Source of the DNA: Sulfurimonas sp. SAG-AH-194-C21
Lineage (GTDB): Bacteria; Campylobacterota; Campylobacteria; Campylobacterales; Sulfurimonadaceae
Assembly: GCF_029215985.1 (NCBI RefSeq)
Contig: NZ_JAEMVC010000003.1
Location: forward strand, 49,251 to 113,250
Reading direction: 5' to 3'
DNA: 64,000 nucleotides
The position numbers and the translations under genes are program-made. Position 1 is the stretch's first letter; each line of letters starts with the position of its first letter. Below, piece after piece: positions 9,229 through 18,382 of this stretch. The notes under the pieces were generated by a model, which saw nothing but the letters and a program-made list of their open reading frames with translations, made no database searches and had not been told where the DNA came from.

Positions 9229-9964
9229 TTAACCACTTCTTTGCGGTTTGGCGTAGGGCTTCAGGGTTTTCTGAGGCAAAAAACTTAAGTTTTGGATTTG
9301 CATATTGTTTATAAAAATCAAACTTATTCTCAAGGTACTCAACTATAGCATCCCCTGAGTGAATAAGTTTAGTATCTGCTCCAAAATGATTACTAAGTTC
9401 AGGTGAAAGAAGTGGAAAATGGGTACATCCTAAGATAACTGCGTTTGGAATTTTAGTATTTGAAAAGTAGTGTTTGAGTGTGGCGCCAAGTATCTCTCCA
9501 GAGAGAATTTCTTCTTCAACAAGAGGCACAAACAGAGGAGTGGCTTTTGCCTCAAGAGCATTAAACCCAAGATCGTTTAAACCTACCTCGTAAGCTTTTG
9601 AGTTGATAGTTGCATGTGTTCCAATGATTAAAACATTTGAGTCTTTGTTTTGCAGTGCATTTGCAGTAGCAAGAACACCTGCTTCTACAACGCCAATAAC
9701 AGGACAATCAGCAGACTCATTCATCTCAGATAGGGCATAAGCACTCACACTGTTACAAGCGACTATAATCATATCAAGTTCAAAGTTTTTGAAAAACTCT
9801 ACAGCTTCAATGCCGTAACGAATGATGGTGCTTTTATCCTTACTTCCATAAGGAACACGAGCTGTGTCCCCAAAGTAGATAATCTCTTCAAAGAGTTGGT
9901 GTTCTAGTAGAGACTTAACAACCGTTAGTCCACCAATACCAGAGTCAAAAACACCAACTTTCAT
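9221..9964 (-). CDS. murI: Glutamate racemase
   Basis: MurI converts L- to D-glutamate for peptidoglycan. The 247-residue sequence has the substrate loop FDSGIGGLTV at residues 6-15, the first catalytic cysteine in VACNSVSA and the second in GCTHFPLL, all in canonical places. It is the upstream gene of the murI-murD pair and starts four bases after the rho stop region on the same strand, so it may also be read from the rho promoter. Confidence 0.96.
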   Translation of the reverse strand: MKVGVFDSGIGGLTVVKSLLEHQLFEEIIYFGDTARVPYGSKDKSTIIRYGIEAVEFFKNFELDMIIVACNSVSAYALSEMNESADCPVIGVVEAGVLATANALQNKDSNVLIIGTHATINSKAYEVGLNDLGFNALEAKATPLFVPLVEEEILSGEILGATLKHYFSNTKIPNAVILGCTHFPLLSPELSNHFGADTKLIHSGDAIVEYLENKFDFYKQYANPKLKFFASENPEALRQTAKKWLNV

Positions 9965-9968
9965 TTAA

Positions 9969-11336
9969 TTACTTATCCGTATTCATACTATCAAGGAACT
10001 CTTGATTTGTAGCTTTTTTACCCATAGTTGTGTAAACAAATTTAAGTGCTTCTATCTCATTGTCTTGTTTATGGATCATCTGTCTAAGAATAAATACTTT
10101 TTGTAAATCAGCCTTAGAGATAAGTAAATCATCTTTACGAGTACCTGATTTAAGAATGTCAATTGCAGGGTAGATACGTCTGTCTGCGATTTTTCTATCG
10201 AGAACAACTTCCATGTTACCAGTACCTTTGAACTCTTCAAAAATAACTTCGTCCATACGGCTACCAGTGTCAACAAGTGCAGTTGCAATGATAGTTAAAC
10301 TTCCACCGTTTTCAATGTTACGAGCAGCACCAAAGAAACGCTTAGGTTTATGTAGTGCATTCGCATCAACACCACCTGAGAGTACTTTACCACTTGAAGG
10401 CGTTACAGTATTGTAAGCACGAGCAAGTCTAGTGATAGAGTCAAGAAGTATAACTACATCTCTACCCATTTCAACACGGCGTTTGGCTTTTTCAATAACC
10501 ATTTCAGCCACTTTAACATGGTTTTTTGCAGGCATATCAAAAGTAGAAGAGTAAACCTCACCCTTAACACTTCTTTCCATATCTGTAACTTCTTCTGGTC
10601 TCTCATCAACGAGTAAAACTAGTAAGTCTACTTCTGGATGGTTATGCGTTAAACCATGAGCTATCTCTTTAAGAAGTTCTGTTTTACCTGAACGTGGAGG
10701 TGCAACGATAAGACCACGTTGTCCTTTACCTATAGGAGAGAAAAGATCAAGCATACGACCTGTTAAACCTTTTTCTCTGTACTCTAACTGAAATCTTTCT
10801 TCAGGATAAAGTGGCACAAGGTTTTCAAATAGTGGACGTTTTTTAGACTCTTCTGGAGGAAGATCATTTACCGCTTCTATCTTGATTAACGCATAGTATC
10901 TTTCTTGATCTTTTGGAGGACGAACCTGACCCGTTACTACGTCACCATTACGAAGTGCAAAACGTTTAATCTGAGTGTTTGAAACATACGCATCATTTAC
11001 AGACTCATTAAACGCCTTATCGATAGAGCGGATAAAACCATAACCATCTTGCATAATTTCAAGTATTCCAGAAAATAAAACAAAACCACCCTGTTCAGTT
11101 TGGGCTTTTAATATCTCAAAAATAACATCTTGGCGTTTAAGCTCTTGAGGATGTTCTACTTTTAACTCATCAGCAATCGCAATAAGGTCTTCAATACTTT
11201 TTGTACGTAATTCATCAATACTAGAACCTTTTGCAGGTGCATGTGTGCGTTTTGAATTGTTGTTACGATTGTTATTGTTTTTTGGATTGGTCGGTTTTGT
11301 GTTCTTGCGGGGTTGTTGTGAATTATTTTCACTCAT
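9969..11336 (-). CDS. rho: Transcription termination factor Rho
   Basis: Rho is the hexameric RNA helicase that ends transcription. The 455 residues contain an Asn/Lys-rich extension (about 1-40), the Rho N-terminal helical domain, an RNA-binding cold-shock-like domain with GYGFIR, Walker [10 protein letters not shown], Walker [11 protein letters not shown] and the Q/R loops near [20 protein letters not shown] (in two adjoining segments). The start ATG at 11336 is followed at once by the basic, low-complexity stretch. The 134-base gap upstream has AT-rich promoter-like sequence only. Confidence 0.96.
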   Translation of the reverse strand: MSENNSQQPRKNTKPTNPKNNNNRNNNSKRTHAPAKGSSIDELRTKSIEDLIAIADELKVEHPQELKRQDVIFEILKAQTEQGGFVLFSGILEIMQDGYGFIRSIDKAFNESVNDAYVSNTQIKRFALRNGDVVTGQVRPPKDQERYYALIKIEAVNDLPPEESKKRPLFENLVPLYPEERFQLEYREKGLTGRMLDLFSPIGKGQRGLIVAPPRSGKTELLKEIAHGLTHNHPEVDLLVLLVDERPEEVTDMERSVKGEVYSSTFDMPAKNHVKVAEMVIEKAKRRVEMGRDVVILLDSITRLARAYNTVTPSSGKVLSGGVDANALHKPKRFFGAARNIENGGSLTIIATALVDTGSRMDEVIFEEFKGTGNMEVVLDRKIADRRIYPAIDILKSGTRKDDLLISKADLQKVFILRQMIHKQDNEIEALKFVYTTMGKKATNQEFLDSMNTDK

Positions 11337-11470
11337 ATAAATGTCTGCCTTAATTTTATGATTTTTGTTAAACGGAGAAGAAAGGGTTTAATGCTTTGTG
11401 TGAAGTCAATCGAATGTACTTCTTTTTAATTATGTAATTTTACACTAAGTAAAGCCCTAAAGTCAAGCTT

Positions 11471-12496
11471 TTAGTTTTTGAGAGAGTTTATACTATCTAC
11501 AAGAGCCGAAATATCGACCTTTGCTTCGTTAAGTGTTTTTTGTGTTCTCTCGGCAAGTTTTCGTACTTCATCAGCAACAACAGCAAAACCACGACCATGC
11601 TCACCCGCACGAGCAGCTTCTATAGCTGCGTTTAGTGCTAAAAGGTTCGTCTGTTCTGCTATGTCAGCGATGGTATCTAAAACAGATGATATATCCTGAC
11701 TCTGGCCTTGTAAAACTGAGAGTCTCTCCTCAAATTCAAAATTATTATTTCCATTAGTCGTTTCATGTTTTGCAAGTTCATTTCTTAAACTCTGTATATA
11801 TTCCTTAAGTTGTTGGAGCTCAGTTCCATGTGTCTCTAAGAGTTCTGTATGTGAAGATTCTAGTGCCACTTGTTTAAACTCTATATTTTCTTTTTGAGAA
11901 AGAAGTTCTCTGTTTTGTGACTCTAGATTTGAGTTTTCAGATTTGAGTTGTTTTTCAATTTTAGCACTTGAAGTTGTCTGAAGTATATTTGTATCTTTTA
12001 TCTCATGGTTCATATTTGCATTGTCAGTTTCTAACTCATTTATTTTTTGTATCATTTTTTGGTACTGCTTAGACTCTTTTTTTGCAAAGAAAAAATAACC
12101 CATACCTAGACCAATTATTAAAAAGAGTAAAGATACGAGTAATAGACTTAGATACGAAGTCTCGGAACTTGTTTCTTCTTTGTGAGTTAGCTCTGAGTTA
12201 CATATATCAAGATAAAGTAAGCGTAAGTTTTCAATTTCTGCTGCACTAAGTCTATCTTGTGTCTCATGGAGTTGTGAAACAGTACTTAGCATCTTCTCTT
12301 TGATATCACTTATATCTTCTTCTAAAAGTAGTCTGTTTTGTGTTGCAAGTGAGAGATAATAGAGTGTGGTTTTAACTTCAGGGCTTAAACGCGAAGCAGT
12401 TTTATCAAGTTCATAAGAGAACTTTTCATAAGTTTGGTTAAGCTGGAGTGCTAGTAGTGAGCTTAGTAATACTAAAAGTGTTAAAAATATTTTCAT
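11471..12496 (-). CDS. Minimal chemoreceptor-like protein (MCP hairpin tip)
   Basis: The 341-residue protein has a signal sequence (residues 1-17), a short periplasmic region of about 100 residues, one membrane helix (about 120-142), a long coiled coil and then only the conserved hairpin tip of the MCP signalling domain ([20 protein letters not shown], then [20 protein letters not shown] and AERTQ). It stops about 25 residues after the tip, so the descending helix with its adaptation sites is missing. It follows the unknown gene at 12524-13075 by 27 bases, on the same strand, and probably shares its promoter. The tip should still bind CheW/CheA; whether it signals alone is unclear. Confidence 0.82.
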   Translation of the reverse strand: MKIFLTLLVLLSSLLALQLNQTYEKFSYELDKTASRLSPEVKTTLYYLSLATQNRLLLEEDISDIKEKMLSTVSQLHETQDRLSAAEIENLRLLYLDICNSELTHKEETSSETSYLSLLLVSLLFLIIGLGMGYFFFAKKESKQYQKMIQKINELETDNANMNHEIKDTNILQTTSSAKIEKQLKSENSNLESQNRELLSQKENIEFKQVALESSHTELLETHGTELQQLKEYIQSLRNELAKHETTNGNNNFEFEERLSVLQGQSQDISSVLDTIADIAEQTNLLALNAAIEAARAGEHGRGFAVVADEVRKLAERTQKTLNEAKVDISALVDSINSLKN

Positions 12497-12523
12497 AAAA
12501 ATATTCTAGCATCTTTTATGCCA

Positions 12524-13075
12524 TTAAGCATATAAGTCTTTGTTAAAATTATCAAACTCTTTAAGTGTTTTTTCTAAAAGTTTTTGTGTATCTTCAAAAA
12601 TCTTCTTAATAGTATCTTCTATACTTAAGGCCTCTATCGGTTTAAGCTCTTTAATTGCATTATCAAACATCTTTACAATGTTCGTTTTTATGGTGTTTTT
12701 ACCATCCTCATCGCGTTCTCTATTTGGGTCAAAGAGTCCGGCTATTTCACGAGCAAGTTTTGTCACAGGAGATTTAGGAGCATCTTCACTTAACTCTTGT
12801 AAAAATTTATCTATAAAAGGTTGGGCGATTTTCATAAATGCATCAATTTCTTTTTGGTCTTGTGCATCTATTCCATTAGTCTTCATAGAAAAAGAAAAAG
12901 ACTGCATAGAAGAAAAACTAGCAGATGCTTGTGAGCCATTTTTGTCTCGTGAGTATCTTAGCGATGCTGATTGTTCATTGGCAAAGTCTAGTTTTATAAC
13001 ATCACCACTAGAAGTTCTCATAGCAATGTTTAATTCATTTGAGCGGTAACTGTCAAGTCCATATGAAGTATTCAT
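12524..13075 (-). CDS. Uncharacterised protein, probably flagellar/chemotaxis co-regulated
   Basis: I do not recognise a named family. The frame is open to 13153, but the ATG at 13075 (protein MNTSYGLDSY...) is preferred because GGA lies about eight bases upstream; the upstream in-frame codons are hydrophobic, AT-rich and cross the promoter. The 183-residue product has a Ser-rich beta-type N-terminal half and a helical, Lys/Glu-rich C-terminal half (segment FMKIAQPFIDKFLQEL). No export signal is visible. A candidate sigma-28 promoter precedes it and a chemoreceptor-like gene follows, which suggests a motility-related role. That is inference. Confidence 0.6.
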   Translation of the reverse strand: MNTSYGLDSYRSNELNIAMRTSSGDVIKLDFANEQSASLRYSRDKNGSQASASFSSMQSFSFSMKTNGIDAQDQKEIDAFMKIAQPFIDKFLQELSEDAPKSPVTKLAREIAGLFDPNRERDEDGKNTIKTNIVKMFDNAIKELKPIEALSIEDTIKKIFEDTQKLLEKTLKEFDNFNKDLYA

Positions 13076-13110
13076 AATATTTTCCATTAAAGTGAATTTT
13101 ATTATTATAA

Positions 13111-13137
13111 ATATCGACAAAAAAAGTAAATAGTTTA
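13111..13137 (-). promoter_or_regulatory. Candidate sigma-28 (FliA) promoter
   Basis: On the minus strand TAAA (13137-13134) is followed after exactly 17 bases by CGATAT (13116-13111), the spacing of the FliA consensus TAAAGTTT-N11-GCCGATAA. The start codon at 13075 lies 36 bases after the -10 element. A TATAAT-like box overlaps downstream, so a sigma-70 reading remains possible. Confidence 0.5.
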
Positions 13138-13211
13138 CTACCTCAAAAGACATACTTTATGTACAGGTCTATAAATTTATTTTTAAGTATTCTATAATCT
13201 AAAAGGTGTAT

Positions 13212-13228
13212 CATATAGTTATAATATG
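13212..13228 (+). promoter_or_regulatory. Possible fad operon promoter/operator
   Basis: A TATAAT box (13220-13225) lies inside the inverted repeat CATAT (13212-13216) / ATATG (13224-13228), 27 bases before the fadD start. No convincing -35 box is seen. A repressor sitting on this repeat would block the promoter, but the repeat is AT-rich and could be chance. Confidence 0.3.
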
Positions 13229-13254
13229 TTATAAAATTAACAATGGGGCTGACC

Positions 13255-14985
13255 ATGTTAGATTTAAATACACTACAAGATATACCAAACTATATAGAAC
13301 AAAACATCTCAAATAAAACATTCGTTAACTACCTAAATAATGATGTTTGGGAGAGTGTGAGTTCAAAAGAATTTGTACATTATATATATAAACTCTCACA
13401 TGCCTTTACTAGGGCAGGGGTGACTAAGGGTACACATGTCGCCATAGTCTCGAACTCATCGCCATTTTGGCTTATGGTTGATTATGCACTCCAAGATATA
13501 GGGGCAATTAGTGTTCCTATGTTCGCAAATATATCTTCTAAAAATTTCATATATCAACTAGAAGATGCAGAGATAGAGTTTATCTACATCGCGTCTCAAG
13601 AATGTTACGATAAAACTAAAGAACATTTAAGTTCAATGAAGTTAGTTATCACACATAATGTAAAGACACACAATACTCAAAGTATTGATTTTGATACTTT
13701 TATAGATGTAGAAGCAAAAAGAAGTACAAACAAAATTGATAAAAATGATTGTGCAACTATAGTTTACACGAGTGGATCAACTGGAATGCCAAAAGGTGTG
13801 GAGTTAAGCCATCATAATGTAATCACACAACTTAAAGATACTTCAACACAGTTTCCCCTGACAGCAAGAGATAAAACATTGAGTTTTTTACCCTTAGCAC
13901 ATATTTTTGAGAGAATGGTGATGTCGTACTACCTTGTTTCTGGAATTAGTATCTATTTTGCTGATGATGTAAAAAATGTTGCTCCTTTGATGAAAGATGT
14001 AAAGCCGAGCCTTATGACAGTTGTTCCAAGAGTGTTAGAAAAGATTTATGTAAAAATGCATGATAAAATTCTAATCGCACCATTTGTTAAAAAAATGATT
14101 GGAACCTTAGCCCTTAAGGAAGCTGACAATAAAGAGATATACAGTTCTACTCTTTTTGGCTCTTTATATGAAAAACTGGTTTACTCAAAACTACTAGAAG
14201 CTTTTGGTGGAAACATGAAGTATGTTATCTGTGGAGGAGCACCACTAAGTGAACAGACTGAAAAGTTTTTTACAAACATAGGACTTCAAATCTATCAAGG
14301 GTATGGTTTAACTGAAACAGCACCTGTAATCTGTGCGAATTCACCTTTAAATAAAAAAGCTTTTACTTGTGGTAAGGCTTATAAAAACTCAGATGTCAAA
14401 ATTTCTAGTGATGGTGAGCTTTTAACGAGGGGTGCTTCTATAATGATGGCTTATCATAAACAAGAGGGCAAAACTAAAGAGGCGATAGATGAAAATGGAT
14501 GGTTTCATACTGGTGACTTAGCAAGTATAGATGCTGAGGGTTACATAAGTATAAAAGGGCGTAAAAAAGAGCTTTTTAAAACTTCAAATGGAAAATATAT
14601 CGCTGCTGTACACATAGAACAAGAACTGACTCAAAACAGATGGTGTGAATTTGCAGTCGTAGTTGCAGATAACAGACCCTTTGTGGTTGCTTTACTTTTT
14701 TTAGACCTTTTGATGATAGAGGAGTATGCAAAGAAAAAACATCTTCATTATACGAGTGTGGATGAGTTATATGATTTAAAAGCTATACAGATACTCATAC
14801 AAAAACTTGTAGAGAAGGTAAATAAAAACCTCAATCATGAAGAGAAAGTAAGAAACTTCTTTATAGTCAAAGAAGAAGCAAGTATAGAGAGTCATATCTT
14901 GACGCCATCTATGAAAGTCTCACGAAGTGGGGCATACAAAAAGTATGAAGATACTATAAACTCATTATATGGAGAATTATCATGA
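13255..14985 (+). CDS. fadD: Long-chain fatty-acid--CoA ligase
   Basis: Activates fatty acids to acyl-CoA using ATP and CoA. The AMP-binding signature YTSGSTGMPKGVE lies near residue 170, followed by YGLTE, GWFHTGDLASID and GRKKELFKTSNGKYIA, the last of which is typical of long-chain acyl-CoA synthetases. The ATG at 13255 is preferred to 13243 because GGGG lies seven bases upstream of it; this gives 576 residues. It is first in a five-gene operon; its stop overlaps the thiolase start by four bases. Function as a fatty-acid activator is well supported by the neighbouring genes. Confidence 0.9.
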   Translation: MLDLNTLQDIPNYIEQNISNKTFVNYLNNDVWESVSSKEFVHYIYKLSHAFTRAGVTKGTHVAIVSNSSPFWLMVDYALQDIGAISVPMFANISSKNFIYQLEDAEIEFIYIASQECYDKTKEHLSSMKLVITHNVKTHNTQSIDFDTFIDVEAKRSTNKIDKNDCATIVYTSGSTGMPKGVELSHHNVITQLKDTSTQFPLTARDKTLSFLPLAHIFERMVMSYYLVSGISIYFADDVKNVAPLMKDVKPSLMTVVPRVLEKIYVKMHDKILIAPFVKKMIGTLALKEADNKEIYSSTLFGSLYEKLVYSKLLEAFGGNMKYVICGGAPLSEQTEKFFTNIGLQIYQGYGLTETAPVICANSPLNKKAFTCGKAYKNSDVKISSDGELLTRGASIMMAYHKQEGKTKEAIDENGWFHTGDLASIDAEGYISIKGRKKELFKTSNGKYIAAVHIEQELTQNRWCEFAVVVADNRPFVVALLFLDLLMIEEYAKKKHLHYTSVDELYDLKAIQILIQKLVEKVNKNLNHEEKVRNFFIVKEEASIESHILTPSMKVSRSGAYKKYEDTINSLYGELS

Positions 14986-16271
14986 AAGAGAGAATCGCAA
15001 TTATAGATGGACTGAGAACTCCTATAGCAAAAGCTTCTGGTAAACTCAAAAACTTACAAGCTGAATCGCTCGGCTCCTTTGTTGTCTCTGAGTTGGCATT
15101 ACGAGTGGGTCTTGATTTAGAGTCTTATGATGAGGTTATCATAGGTAATGTCTCCCAACCAGGCCATGCTGCAAATGTAGCAAGAGTTATCGCTTTAAAA
15201 GCGGGTTTTAGTGAAAAAACACCTGCATATACTGTGCATAGAAACTGTGCCTCGGGTATGGAGTCCATCACAAGTGCAAGTGAAAAGATTTTAGCAGGTC
15301 GTGGTGAGATATATATGGCAGGTGGCGTCGAGAGTATGAGTAATATTCCTCTCATGTTTAACTCCAAGATGAAGGCACTATTTGAGGCTCTCTTTCGTTC
15401 AAAAACACCCTTAGAAAAACTAAAAACACTCAGTAGTTTTACACCCTCACATCTAAAACCCATAATAGGACTTATGCAGGGTTTAACAGATCCACTAAGT
15501 GGTTTGATGATGGGCTCAACTGCTGAGGTTTTAGCGCAAGACTTTGGGATAAGTAGGCAAGACCAAGATGAGTATGCTCTTCTTTCACATCAAAAAGCAG
15601 AGAAGGCACAAAAAAACCATATATTTAAAGAAGAGATAGCTCCTATTATTTATGATGCGCAAAAAGGTTTAGTGATGAGTGATGATGATGGTATTCGTTA
15701 TGGACAGAGTATGCAAGCACTCTCAAAACTCAGACCATTTTTTGATAAGCTAAACGGAACGGTAACTGCAGCAAACTCTTCACAAATCTCAGATGCAGCA
15801 GCCGCTGTAGTTTTGATGAGTGAAAGTAAAGCTAAAGAGATGGGTTTAACACCTCTTGGGTACTTACGAGAATATACTTATGCAGGTTTAGACCCTATGA
15901 GAATGGGTTTAGGCCCAGCATACTCAACAGCGAAACTTTTACAAATGAGCAAGGTGACTATGAATGATTTTGAACTTATAGAACTTAATGAAGCTTTTGC
16001 CTCTCAGGTTTTAGCAAACTTAGCTGCATTTGAGTCTAAAAAATATGCAAGTACTCATCTTGGACGAAGTGAAGCTCTTGGTAGTATTGACACAAATATT
16101 TTAAATGTAAATGGTGGCTCAATTGCCCTTGGTCATCCTGTGGGAATGAGCGGAACACGTTTAGTTATCCATACCTTAAAAGAGTTACGTCGCCGAGGGA
16201 AAAACCTTGGTTTAGCGACACTGTGTATAGGTGGTGGACAAGGTGCATCTATGATACTGGAGGTAGAGTAA
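14982..16271 (+). CDS. fadA: Acetyl-CoA acyltransferase (3-ketoacyl-CoA thiolase)
   Basis: Cleaves 3-ketoacyl-CoA with CoA to acetyl-CoA and a shortened acyl-CoA. The 429-residue protein has the nucleophile loop HRNCASGMES, the segment NVNGGSIALGHPVGMSG with the catalytic histidine, and the C-terminal CIGGGQGAS cysteine, all canonical. It is longer than FadA of E. coli (387) and closer in length to FadI-type thiolases (436). It overlaps fadD by four bases and shares one base of its stop with the start of the next gene (TAATG). Confidence 0.92.
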   Translation: MKERIAIIDGLRTPIAKASGKLKNLQAESLGSFVVSELALRVGLDLESYDEVIIGNVSQPGHAANVARVIALKAGFSEKTPAYTVHRNCASGMESITSASEKILAGRGEIYMAGGVESMSNIPLMFNSKMKALFEALFRSKTPLEKLKTLSSFTPSHLKPIIGLMQGLTDPLSGLMMGSTAEVLAQDFGISRQDQDEYALLSHQKAEKAQKNHIFKEEIAPIIYDAQKGLVMSDDDGIRYGQSMQALSKLRPFFDKLNGTVTAANSSQISDAAAAVVLMSESKAKEMGLTPLGYLREYTYAGLDPMRMGLGPAYSTAKLLQMSKVTMNDFELIELNEAFASQVLANLAAFESKKYASTHLGRSEALGSIDTNILNVNGGSIALGHPVGMSGTRLVIHTLKELRRRGKNLGLATLCIGGGQGASMILEVE

Positions 16272-18379
16272 TGAAAGCTTTTAACTTACATATAAAAAAT
16301 AAAATAGCGACCTTAATGTTTGATATGCCAAACTCACAAGCAAATATACTCAGTATAGAAGTTATGAAAGAACTTGAAGCTATTTTGGATGAACTCAAAT
16401 CTTCAAAAGAGATAGATGTACTACTCTTTAAAAGTGCAAAAAAAGGTATATTTATCGCAGGGGCTGATATATCTGAGATAGAAGCCCTTAAAGATGAAGA
16501 GACTTCTTATGATGTTGTTAGGCGTGGTCAAATTATTTTACGAAAAATCACACTGCTTCCATTTTTTACAGTTGCTGTCATCGATGGTGCTTGTTTGGGT
16601 GGTGGTTTTGAGTTGGCACTTAACTGTAACTACCGAATAGCGACAGAGAATCCAAAAACAAAAATAGGACTGCCCGAAGTAAATTTAGGAGTATTACCTG
16701 GTTTTGGTGGGACACAAAATTTAAAATACCTTATAGGAAAACAAAAAGCAATAGAACTCATTTTAGGGGCGAAGTTAATCAATGGTAAAAAAGCACAAAA
16801 ACTTAAAATAGTTGATGCTTGTGTGCCAGAGGGGTATCTTGATTTTAAAGTAAAAAGTTTTATCAAAGATATTTTAGATGAAAAGATAAGAACAAAAATT
16901 GATAATAGACGCCATAAAGATAATCTACTTGAACGCTTTGCTCCTGAGTTAATATATTATTTTGCAAATAAAGAAGTTATGAAAAAGACTAAGGGTAAGT
17001 ACCCTGCCGCTTTAGAAGTGATAAAACTCTTTAAAGAAACAGATAAACTACCAATAAATGAGGCCTTATCACTTGAAGCTTTTGCATTTGCAAGACTCTG
17101 TGTCTCAGATATATCTAAAAACCTTATCTCTTTATATTATGCGTCAGAAAAATTAAAACATGATAGTTTCGTAGATAAAGAGATAAAAGCACTCAGTATC
17201 AAACAAACATCAGTAATAGGCTCAGGTGTGATGGGTGGAGGCATCGTTTGGCTCTTTAGTAAGATGGATAAGGCAGTACGACTTAAAGCGAGATCTTATG
17301 AGTCCATCGCCGCTTCATTTAAACATATAAGTGCTTCATATAGTGCTATCGTAAAAAGAAGACGTTTGACACAAAGAGAAGTTGAACTTAAAATGGGTCG
17401 TATCTCTTATACTGATTCTTATGATGGTTTTAAAAATGTAGATTTTGTTGTGGAGGCTGTTGTTGAAGATAAAGAGACAAAACAAGAGGTTTATAAGGAC
17501 TTGGAAAACATTGTTAAAGAGAGCTGCATTATAGCTTCAAATACTTCATCTCTCTCTATTACAATGCTTGGGGAAAAGATGAAATACCCTGAGCGTTTTA
17601 TAGGTATGCACTTTTTTAACCCAGTTCCAAGAATGCCGTTAGTTGAGATAATTGCAGGAGAAAAAACATCGGACGAGACAATAGCAACTGTAGTTAAACT
17701 GGCACGTGATGCTGGTAAAACAGCTGTTTTAGTTGGAGACTGTGCAGGATTTTTAGTTAACAGAATTTTACTGCCTTATATCAATGAGTGTGCTAGACTT
17801 TTCGAAGAGGGTGGTAGCATTGAGCAGATAGATAAAACCATAGAAGATTTTGGTATGCCTATGGGACCTTTTGTTTTAGCAGATGAGGTTGGTCTAGATG
17901 TTGGTTATAAGGTTTCAAAGGTTTTAGAAGAGTCTTATGGGGAGAGAATGCAAGTTGCTCCAATTTTGAAAAAACTCATAGATATGCAACTTTTAGGTAA
18001 AAAAAATAAAAAAGGTTTTTATATTCATAGTGGAAAAAATAAAACTGTAAATCCTGACTTAAATGCTTTACAGTTTGCTCATAAAAGTTTTGATAATGAT
18101 GAAATTATCGATAGGGCGATGTTAATTATGATAAATGAAGCTTCTCGTACTTTAGAAGAGGGCATAGTTAAAAATGCTTCTAACCTTGATATGGCGATGA
18201 TAATGGGGACGGGTTTCCCACCATTCCGTGGTGGTTTACTAAAATATGCAGATGCTATGGGTATAGAAAAGGTTCATCTGTCACTGCTCCATTTCCAAGA
18301 GAAGTATGGAACAAGGTATGAACCCTCAGCACTTATTAAAACTATGGCACACAAAAAAGAAACTTTTTATAAAGGATAA
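16271..18379 (+). CDS. fadB: Fatty oxidation complex alpha subunit (enoyl-CoA hydratase / 3-hydroxyacyl-CoA dehydrogenase)
   Basis: Carries out the hydration and NAD-dependent dehydrogenation steps. The ATG at 16271 forms a TAATG junction with the thiolase; this gives 702 residues. The N-terminal crotonase domain has the oxyanion region GADISEIE, GGGFELALNC and LPEVNLGVLPGFGG, so both active-site glutamates are present. The Rossmann motif GSGVMGGGI starts the dehydrogenase domain near residue 315, with HFFNPVPRMPLVEI and two C-terminal helical domains following. This is the full FadB/FadJ architecture. FadJ is an equally good name; the partner thiolase lies directly upstream. Confidence 0.92.
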   Translation: MKAFNLHIKNKIATLMFDMPNSQANILSIEVMKELEAILDELKSSKEIDVLLFKSAKKGIFIAGADISEIEALKDEETSYDVVRRGQIILRKITLLPFFTVAVIDGACLGGGFELALNCNYRIATENPKTKIGLPEVNLGVLPGFGGTQNLKYLIGKQKAIELILGAKLINGKKAQKLKIVDACVPEGYLDFKVKSFIKDILDEKIRTKIDNRRHKDNLLERFAPELIYYFANKEVMKKTKGKYPAALEVIKLFKETDKLPINEALSLEAFAFARLCVSDISKNLISLYYASEKLKHDSFVDKEIKALSIKQTSVIGSGVMGGGIVWLFSKMDKAVRLKARSYESIAASFKHISASYSAIVKRRRLTQREVELKMGRISYTDSYDGFKNVDFVVEAVVEDKETKQEVYKDLENIVKESCIIASNTSSLSITMLGEKMKYPERFIGMHFFNPVPRMPLVEIIAGEKTSDETIATVVKLARDAGKTAVLVGDCAGFLVNRILLPYINECARLFEEGGSIEQIDKTIEDFGMPMGPFVLADEVGLDVGYKVSKVLEESYGERMQVAPILKKLIDMQLLGKKNKKGFYIHSGKNKTVNPDLNALQFAHKSFDNDEIIDRAMLIMINEASRTLEEGIVKNASNLDMAMIMGTGFPPFRGGLLKYADAMGIEKVHLSLLHFQEKYGTRYEPSALIKTMAHKKETFYKG

Positions 18380-18382
18380 ATT

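Noticed and set aside
12540..13049. A 169-codon open frame on the plus strand
   Set aside because: It lies fully opposite the gene at 12524-13075, which has a ribosome site, a promoter and an operon partner; the plus-strand translation is Ser/Phe-rich, as expected for an antisense shadow.
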